From positions 124,001-188,000 of the forward strand of contig BAAHQB010000114.1 in the NCBI GenBank assembly GCA_054601695.1: a stretch of 64,000 bases of DNA, given 5' to 3'. The position numbers were made by a program, and so were the translations under genes. How positions within the stretch are numbered: the first letter of the stretch is position 1; every line of letters starts with the position of its first letter. This document shows positions 1 through 64,000 of this stretch, in pieces. Source of the DNA: Amorphochlora amoebiformis. Lineage: Eukaryota; Cercozoa; Chlorarachniophyceae. The notes beneath the pieces were generated by a model. It had not been told where the DNA came from, made no database searches, and was given only the letters and a program-made list of their open reading frames with translations.

Positions 1-165
1 CAAAGTCAGAAACAAATCAGAACAAAATCAGAAACAAATCAGAACAAAATCAGAACAAAATCAGAACAAAATCAGAACAAAATCAGAACAAAATCAGAAC
101 AAAATCAGAAACAAATCAGAACAAAATCAGAACAAAATCAGAACAAAATCAGAACAAAATGAAAA
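1..165. repeat. Short AAAATCAGAAC minisatellite
   Basis: About fifteen tandem copies of an 11-bp unit AAAATCAGAAC (with AAATCAGAAAC variants) fill the window start. A purine-rich stretch to about position 365 follows, with two diverged copies of a roughly 100-bp unit containing GAGAGATATGGATATAAACATGAG. No coding signal is visible here. It would lie in an intron or 3' region of the NRF-domain gene running off the left edge. Confidence 0.85.
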
Positions 166-363
166 CAAACAGATAAAGATGAGAGGCACAGAGATCTCTG
201 TGAGAGGAGAGAGATATGGATATAAACATGAGAAGAGGGGGCGCATAGATCTGAGCAAATTCAAAACAAACAGATAAAGACGAGAGACAGAGAGATGTGA
301 GAGAAGAGAGATATGGATATAAACATGAGAAAAGAGAGATATAGGCATAAAACATGAGAAGAG

Positions 364-407
<44 letters not shown>

Positions 408-413
408 CCCCGG

Positions 414-512
<99 letters not shown>

Positions 513-640
513 TATATATATATGTATATAACATATAATATATACATATATATATACATATACATACATATACGTTAATGTAAATATATATAAGATACAC
601 ATTCATATAAATACACACATATTATTTTATAGATAAATAC

Positions 641-3247
<2,607 letters not shown>

Positions 3248-3334
3248 GATCTACTCATTTGGTGAACTCATAAGGGAAAAAGGTGGGGAAATACAACACA
3301 ATGCACGAGATTTAGAGGGGGAGGGCAACATCTA

Positions 3335-3690
3335 TTAATCATGTGATGTCTTTATTTCTGTGAAGGATGTGATTTTTGCCTTGACACAAGACGGAGATAA
3401 AGTCGCAGAGAGCTCGTCGTTGCAGCCTTGAACACACTTGAGCACGTCAAAGTCCGAGGTAATATTCAGCTTCGAGAGCTCGGCGCCCAATATCGTGCAT
3501 GCGATCCCACATGCTGACTCGCTGGTGCACTGGAAGGCCTGGGTACCTGGACGGCGATTTAATTGTTGATTTCTGTTACTTTTCGAATGCATTTTTACAT
3601 GACTTCGTATTTGCTGGTATAAATATAGTTTGTACATGGATTACCGGTCATAACCAGCCCGATCAGCCCCAACACCATCTCAACACGCAT
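3335..3690 (-). CDS. Small Cys-rich secreted protein (or 5' exon of the NRF gene)
   Basis: The last exon, 3538-3335, is open from a good acceptor (TACCCAG) and ends in TAA. It encodes six cysteines, including CTSESACGIAC and LKCVQGC, and is compositionally unlike the surrounding repeats. A short first exon 3690-3655 (MRVEMVLGLIGL, donor GTTATG) joins in phase 0, giving about 79 residues with a short hydrophobic leader. The stop lies only 88 bp before the NRF start codon. An alternative is splicing from TGT|GTCAAG inside this exon to the acceptor near 3215, which would fuse it to the NRF gene; Cys-rich segments commonly precede the NRF module. The family is not recognised. Confidence 0.5.
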
Positions 3691-4364
3691 CGAAAGGTTG
3701 TCTTGTCGGAAGTGTGGACAGCCACCCCAGACGTACGTGAATATGTCGGGAGAAGCACCGTCACTGACTGCTTACCGACCGTTACTATCTGGAATTCCAC
3801 GGTAACATTAATCGGAACAGAGTTTCAATATGCAATGTATCCACTCTTTATATCAGATATTGCTTGTACGATACCTGCATATCTTCTTCACAAAAACCGT
3901 GTGGAAAAGCGGAACGTTTTACTGGAATCACAGGTTAATACCCGTTATTGCCCGCTAATGCCCGGTCGTAAAGCTAAAGTGCACGTGCACCTGGACGCGT
4001 CTCTCACCTTTCCGGCGACGTCGATTTCAACCCGTATACACAACCAGCAATGGAGGAAGGCAGATCTCCTAGCGGTAAAACTTCCCCCCTTTTTCAACGA
4101 AAAGGACACCCGTATGAGTCTACATCTAACTGAGCATCTATGTTGCGAGATCTACCTTGTAACCTTTTGAAATCTCGAAACTTCCTCGACTCTTTGCTAT
4201 GGGGGCTTGTTCGGCGGGAATTTTTCATGGCCTCTCCGCCATCCAAAACGTCTCTAGCGCTGACTGGTTTTCTTTTTCTCTTGTGATATTGCTCAGAGCT
4301 GACAAAGCTATCCTACCAGAGCGGAACTGCATCTCGCAGCAGCTCACCCTCTCAGGGCGTTAAC

Positions 4365-5787
4365 ATGCGCTCCGGGTTATCGTTCCTGAACTCCTTTCGA
4401 CTTTCCCGCGCCCAAAGCATCACTCTGGCCATCACGGGCGCTGTCGTAGTTTGTGCCTGTATCGCACTTGGTTCCAGCGGAGCTTCTTCCCCCCGTCTTG
4501 CCATGTTCGATGACCCGGTTCCGCCGCCTCCTCCTCCCGCGCCAGTCGCCCCCGCCCCGGACCCGAACGCTCCTCCTGCCCCTGCTGCTCCTGCGGTATG
4601 AATTACTAATTCTCTGAATTTGAGTGAAATGAAGAGAAGAGATAAAGAGATTCCATGTTTTGGTTGTTACAGCCCGATGGTGGCGGTGGTGGAGAGCAGC
4701 CTGAAGGCCCCCCCCCCCCAAGTGCTTGCCAGACTGGGATGGTTGCAGATGCCGAAGATGTTCCAGAGGACAGCAACGAGTGTGGACTAAATACCTTTTT
4801 GCCGATACCCCAATGTTCAATCCTTCGCTCTTGGCCTTATCATTTCGTTCACCTTAGGATGAAAGCGTGTTATCTCATCTGCGACAACACCGTTGGTGCC
4901 ACCCCTTGCGACGTCAACACCTGGTACGTATTGTATAACAATCGCCTTCTTGGATTTCAGCCAATTTGCTGATTTTAATCTCTTTTCTTTAATATCGAGT
5001 TTAGCAAGAGTGCATGCTGGTTTGGTAACGACTTTTGCTACAACTCCTGCATGGGTGGATGCCAGTACCAGGCTGTGGGACTCAATAACGGATCTCGCAT
5101 GGCCTGCGATAGCCAGGTTCGTAGCTCAAGTTAATTACTGGATATACGTTCTTCTCTGAAATCGCGGCTCTTTACTGCAGACCTGCTTTTCGGGTTGCTC
5201 CTATCAGTGCCAGAAGCAATGCCAATGCGGCGTCCAGAAGAGCGGTCACTGTCAGAAAGGCATATCTGCTTGCATGCTCGACGAGGCTATCCCGGGTATG
5301 CAGGTTTTTCTGCAGAAGATGTTCGTCGGATATTCAGAATTTGCTGTTTCAGGGAGTCTGATCGGTGATACCGTCAACTACATCTGCAGTAGGGGACCCC
5401 CTGACCTTCAGGTACAATTGTGCGCCATGTTTTTCCTGCTTTTGCGGTGAGACCTCCTTTAGACTAGATAGAATTCTCTGCCATGGCCGTTTAAGATACC
5501 ACCCTCAATCAGAAAATGTGTAAGAACTCGAAGCATCTCGACAAAGCTTGTCAGAGCGGTTTCGGGTATTCCTCAAATCCGCAACTAAGTTTGGTATTTC
5601 GTTCTCAACTAATAAGTTGACCTCCGAATTCTAGGTTTGCTGTGTCTCTCGTTTCCTACTACTACTCTCACACCATGTCGACAGTGCCACAGACTACTCA
5701 GGCTGGAGTTGCTGCTGTTGCGGTATATTAATATTTACTACGTTTTTATTTTTTATAATTATATAAGTAGTAAATGTTTATAAACAA

Positions 5788-5835
<48 letters not shown>

Positions 5836-5905
5836 TATATGTTTTAAGAGTACAAAAATTTGCACATAGCATCTAGGGTAACCATACGACATATTATGTA
5901 TATAT

Positions 5906-5951
<46 letters not shown>

Positions 5952-6000
5952 GTTACATGTATATGTGTGATATATATGTATGTATATGATCTTATATGTA

Positions 6001-6032
<32 letters not shown>

Positions 6033-6055
6033 TATACTTACATTAATAATATATA

Positions 6056-6099
<44 letters not shown>

Positions 6100-6512
6100 A
6101 TTTATATATATATCTTATTTAGGCCGCCTGCGATTTTGGTGGTTTTGGATACATCAAGACGGTGAGCTTGTTTATCACTGTATATACTTATGTGTTAATT
6201 ATAGTGTTACGTAAATTTCTATGCTATCAAGACCGTGAGCTTGTTCATTACTATATATATACTTATGTGTTACGTAAGTTTCTATGCGTTCAAGACCGTG
6301 AGCTTGTTTATCACTGTATATACTCATGTGTTACGTAAGTTTCTATGCGACCAAGACGGTGAGCTTGTTTATCACTATATACTTATGTGTTACGTAAATT
6401 TTATGCGTTTGTGTTACGTAATTTTATTGACTGAGGTCAAAAGCAAAATAATTTAATACAAGCATATAAATTAAATATATATATATATATATGTATATAT
6501 TTATATATTACA

Positions 6513-6556
<44 letters not shown>

Positions 6557-6630
6557 ATAATGTGTAATCACGTGTCTATATATAGATACCCACGTCAAAA
6601 GCAAAATAGTTTAATACAAGGATATAATTT

Positions 6631-6674
<44 letters not shown>

Positions 6675-6750
6675 GTATAATCACGTGTCCATATGTGGAT
6701 ACCCATATTCATGCGTAAATCCGTTCACAAGTAATTGATATATATGATAC

Positions 6751-6785
<35 letters not shown>

Positions 6786-6840
6786 TTATATATATATATA
6801 ATATTTATATATATATATAATATAATATATATATATATAT

Positions 6841-6897
<57 letters not shown>

Positions 6898-7023
6898 CAA
6901 AACGGTATATAAATATAAATGTACCTGTGTATAACGAAATATACATTTTATATCTTCAATATTTAGGGATCTCAACATCCATGCGTCATGAACTACAAGG
7001 GATACGCTGGCGCCATCCACTGA
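4365..7023 (+). CDS. Cys-rich single-anchor (type II-like) extracellular protein, 10 exons, 306 aa
   Basis: Exons: 4365-4595, 4673-4779, 4858-4923, 5005-5116, 5181-5295, 5353-5388, 5496-5565, 5635-5722, 6123-6161, 6967-7023 (stop TGA). All phases agree and total 921 nt. Residues 1-20 are basic and polar, then [20 protein letters not shown] forms one membrane segment with no obvious cleavage site. A Pro/Ala-rich linker ([17 protein letters not shown]) leads to a dense cysteine domain of about 150 residues: [36 protein letters not shown]. It ends in a Gly/Tyr-rich tail. This fits a surface or secreted disulfide protein. No family is recognised. The first eight exons are separated by 57-107 bp introns; the last two introns are TA-expanded. 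Exon 6 could end at 5411 instead (donor GTACAA), but only the 5388 end keeps phase with exon 7. Confidence 0.82.
6149..6420 (+). repeat. Tandem array of a 5' splice site (exon 9 of the Cys-rich gene)
   Basis: The exon 9 end ATCAAGACG followed by GTGAGCTTGTTTATCACT is repeated four times with a 60-80 bp period (about 6149, 6228, 6290, 6351). Each copy carries the last exon bases plus the donor and about 50 bp of intron (TTATGTGTTACGTAA...TTTCTATGCG). Only the first copy is attached to the full exon. The array lies entirely in the downstream intron. Confidence 0.9.
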
Positions 7024-8781
7024 TATAGCAACCTGCCAACCAAAGCCTACAAATTTATTTAGTTCGTGAGTCTGTACCGTGTGATTTACATATCATCCGC
7101 CGAAGTTCAAATTTGAGGAGAATTTTACCCGTGATCAACTGAGTTACATACTAGACATAACTTCTAACTGTTCATAACTTGTCACATAAATAAGCACGTC
7201 ATCAGACTCATGCGAATGCATGCATATGCTAGACATGTTTGTTACATTTTAGGGCCTCGCCACGGGATCGCCAAATAATTTACTTTCCCTTACTTCCTCC
7301 AGTCACATGATCTGGATATATCTAGATATAGCTTTCTAGGCTATGTAGATAGATAGATCTAGACACGACTAAAAGAGACATCCAGAAGTTGACTTGGAAA
7401 TAATTATCGTATGTCACAATTGCAATATTACTTTTTGTGGTCTGGTTGAACTAGTAAAATAATTTTCTTGTAGATAATAATAAAACATTACATTATGCAT
7501 TAGTATGTGTCACGATGTGTAACTTATGATATGTGTATACGTGTATGTGTGTGTGTGTATGTATTGATATATCTATAGATATATGTTTACATATATACTA
7601 GACTAATGTATTAGATAATATTATACAAATCATGCGGCTAGATACATCATACAAGTACATATATACGTATACGTACATATCATATGTAAATACGTATATA
7701 TACATGTACATACGTATACGTACATACAATACATACACTAGATATACATCATAGTGTTATATGTACATACGTATACGTACATACAATACACATACATCAT
7801 AGTGTGTTTAACGTAAATACGTTGAACAACATGTAACCTAGATTGTATGTATACGTACGTACGTATACGTACCGCATATCTATACGTACCGCATAAGCAC
7901 CTTCAATGATATGTATGAGTACGTATGTACACTTATTGAACGTATACACTAGATCAAGTTCGTCGTAACATGACGGTCGCTCATACTATGTGACAGTGTA
8001 TAGAATGAAATATTCTGGACATGTACAATGTGTTGATTGTATACATGTACGTACACTCGATCGCGAGTATTATGGTTGCTTCTACAATTGTATTAGAATA
8101 CATGTATGTAGTATACTAACTGCATATGCGTACATGTGCTCTATTCTGACTCACATCTAGCATAATAGTTTATGGAAATATACCAATGATATTCACTAGA
8201 CACACTATGCATAGATAGATGTACACACCAGTACTGTATAAGTTGATCACATGATGGAGTTGGGAAGACGATAAACCGTGGATATCTAGCGTAGTATGCG
8301 TATACACTCCGATAAGTTGCCAGTATATATCATGTGTAATATAGATAATAGTACTTCGATCATGGTGTAGGCCACATGATCTAGTATCTGTATCGCTGCT
8401 CAGTGCGAGTCATACATACTCGCTAGACTCACGCACGAAAACACCTTGACTTTCACTAATCGGATTCTCCGAGCCCAATTGCCATCATGATATGATTTAT
8501 AAATTTATCTAGTGAATGTATATAAACCCAAATTTGGGTGACGCTGCGGCTGTCGTAACCTATGCTGGAGTGTCTGACTAGCCACAACTTAGACTTTACT
8601 AGTTTATAGTTAGTAGTCATATGTTGTGTCCCGATCATCGCAATTACTCTAGTAAATTCCTACATCTAGAAACGAGTTGCTAGACCGTATACGAATTAAC
8701 GTTAATCATAGTTAATATGAATATCTAGATATCTGCATATCATGATATGACCAGCGGGCGGTCCCGCTAAGCCAAAAGAGG
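7024..8781. other. Convergent intergenic region
   Basis: This lies between the stop codons of the plus-strand Cys-rich gene and the minus-strand ferrochelatase gene. It has few TA tracts and no exon-like segments. It is rich in short palindromes of the GTATAC/ACGTAC type (about 7650-7950), and presumably holds both 3' UTRs. I see no clear polyadenylation signal or RNA gene. Confidence 0.7.
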
Positions 8782-19374
<10,593 letters not shown>

Positions 19375-19433
19375 TCGAGTCGAATGAATTTGGATTCCAA
19401 GTGCCGAGTTTAACTGACTTTTCAATCAGTTAC
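19375..19433. promoter_or_regulatory. 59-bp spacer shared by FECH and tRNA-Leu
   Basis: Only 59 bp separate the preferred ferrochelatase start codon from the first base of the tRNA gene on the other strand. Any ferrochelatase core promoter must overlap the tRNA gene or lie inside it. No TATA box is distinguishable. Confidence 0.5.
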
Positions 19434-19516
19434 GTCGGAATGGCCGAGCTGGTCTAAGGCGGTGGTCTCAAGTACCATTATCTTCGGGTGCGTGGGTTCG
19501 AATCCCACTTCCGACA
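19434..19516 (+). tRNA. tRNA-Leu-CAA: tRNA-Leu (anticodon CAA), intronless
   Basis: A complete 83-nt cloverleaf is visible. The acceptor stem GTCGGAA pairs perfectly with TTCCGAC. The D arm is GCC...GGC, and the anticodon stem GTGGT/ACCAT carries loop CTCAAGT (anticodon CAA, reading UUG). A long class II variable arm and T arm GTGGG-TTCGAAT-CCCAC follow. The internal A box (TGGCCGAGCTGG) and B box (GGTTCGAATCC) are intact. The 3' CCA is not encoded, as expected for a nuclear gene. Confidence 0.97.
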
Positions 19517-19522
19517 CATTTG

Positions 19523-19529
19523 TTTTTTT
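19523..19529 (+). terminator. Pol III T-run terminator of tRNA-Leu
   Basis: Seven T residues start six bases after the discriminator base, as is usual for Pol III termination. Confidence 0.85.
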
Positions 19530-20027
19530 CAAATTTTAAAGCTGTGACAAAGCCCCATATCACCCATATTAATCTGTGACAAAGCGCCAAGTCACACATA
19601 TCATACCGATGTCTCCGACCGAGTGCAATGCACATTCTAGACATTGCACTAATATATTGCCATCAAACTCTAATTTTAATCGTGATTCTGTGATGACCTA
19701 TGACTTGATATCTAGAATGTAGCTGCCTTCTTGTGCTATGTACATCGGGCCTACAATCTCTCGAATCTAGACAATGATAGAAATTACCTAATCTAGCTAA
19801 TGACTAGACTCAGTGACTCGACACTTAGAGCCTACATACAGACATCCTAGAATACTATGACAACTACTATGATACGGCGTGCATATGAGAATGATTATTA
19901 AAGTCAAACACATAGAGTGATCATGACTATAATTCTACAATTAATAACTCAGCTAGCTCCCTTTGTCCAGTTCATAATACAAACCTAGCCTATGGCCATC
20001 CCTACTGGTAGTCGTCTAGACTGTATC
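19530..20027. other. Intergenic region, no gene seen
   Basis: This stretch has balanced AT-rich sequence without TA tracts. A short direct repeat (CTGTGACAAAGC[C/G]CCA) occurs at 19543 and 19573. No exon-like segment is visible. It presumably includes the 3' UTR of the minus-strand gene ending at 20028. Confidence 0.6.
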
Positions 20028-63416
<43,389 letters not shown>

Positions 63417-63419
63417 CTT

Positions 63420-63640
63420 TTCGGGTTGATATATGAAAAAGAGTTATGAAATCTTTTCGGGTTGATATGTGTATAAGAGAGGTTTCACAGGTTATGAGAT
63501 CTTTTCGGGTTGGCATGTGTCAAAGAGACGTTTCACAGGTTCTGAGACCTTTTCGGGTTGATATATGTATGTATAAGAGAGGTTTCACAGGTTCTGAGAC
63601 CTTTTTGGGTTGATAAATGTATGGTAGATGATCGTATATA
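63420..63640 (-). repeat. Acceptor-edge array of exon 63416-63323
   Basis: The unit ATATCAACCCGAAAAGGTCTC plus AGAACCTGTGAAACCTCTC (acceptor and first ~24 exon bases) is iterated about four more times upstream with a ~60-bp period and small variation. Confidence 0.93.
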
Positions 63641-63689
63641 GATATTCCCGTGGAAGTTACACTTATATATGCACATACAAATATATGCA

Positions 63690-63728
<39 letters not shown>

Positions 63729-63788
63729 CATGTGTGTGTGTGTGTGTGTGTATGTGTGTATACGTATATGCGTATGCATAGGACACAC

Positions 63789-63846
<58 letters not shown>

Positions 63847-63946
63847 GTATACATATGCATAGGTGCATACATACACATGTATACTTATATACACATATGT
63901 GTGTACATATATATATATATATATGAATATATATATATATATATAA

Positions 63947-63994
<48 letters not shown>

Positions 63995-64000
63995 ATATAT

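Noticed and set aside
3499-4170. 223-aa plus-strand ORF
   Set aside because: No domain, composition like translated noncoding DNA; it overlaps the minus-strand Cys-rich gene exons and the promoter region of the 4365 gene.
4377-4820. 147-aa minus-strand ORF opposite the Cys-rich gene
   Set aside because: Arg/Gly-rich antisense shadow of the Pro/Ala-rich exon 1 and exon 2; runs through both introns.

Overview
This is a 64 kb piece of a eukaryotic nuclear genome. All genes of more than one exon have GT-AG introns, there is a nuclear-type tRNA-Leu gene with internal promoter boxes, and TTAGGG-type telomeric hexamers are scattered everywhere. Most of the DNA is (TA)n microsatellite. That is why a naive ORF scan returns hundreds of YIYIYI ORFs; almost all are noise. 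The real coding DNA is in short exons (mostly 30-130 nt) of balanced base composition, embedded in the TA tracts. I found them by looking for AG|...|GT-bounded open segments whose phases chain together. The TTAGGG hexamer, a ferrochelatase with an animal/fungal-type [2Fe-2S] tail and an NRF-domain gene suggest an opisthokont, possibly a unicellular relative of animals. That placement is inference only.

Layout. 0.6-3.25 kb, minus: an NRF-domain (nose-resistant-to-fluoxetine type) secreted/membrane gene running off the left edge. 3.3-3.7 kb, minus: a small Cys-rich secreted protein, or the first part of the NRF gene. 4.37-7.02 kb, plus: a complete 10-exon gene for a 306-residue single-anchor Cys-rich protein of unknown family. 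7.0-8.8 kb: convergent intergenic DNA. 8.78-19.37 kb, minus: a complete 17-exon mitochondrial ferrochelatase gene (383 aa). 19.43-19.52 kb, plus: tRNA-Leu(CAA), head-to-head with ferrochelatase. 20.0-63.4 kb, minus: 65 recognisable exons (about 1,390 codons) that chain by phase into what looks like one giant gene, or two to three adjacent genes. It encodes a disordered N-terminus, a TPR superhelix, a charged linker, a Tudor-like module, two identical-spacing zinc modules, a second helical/TPR-like region and a basic tail. Its 5' end lies beyond the right edge.

The most unusual feature is what has happened at the exon borders. In every multi-exon gene confidently resolved here (ferrochelatase, the NRF gene, the Cys-rich gene and the giant gene), splice junctions have been tandemly copied together with the adjoining TA tract. 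Copies of the 5' exon edge (with its AG) lie only in the upstream intron. Copies of the 3' exon edge (with its GT) lie only in the downstream intron. Introns appear to grow by iterating junction units, and TA or telomeric hexamers often supply the splice sites directly. One telomeric-repeat stretch is even translated within a TPR. This splice-junction-anchored satellite amplification is the finding I would pursue first.
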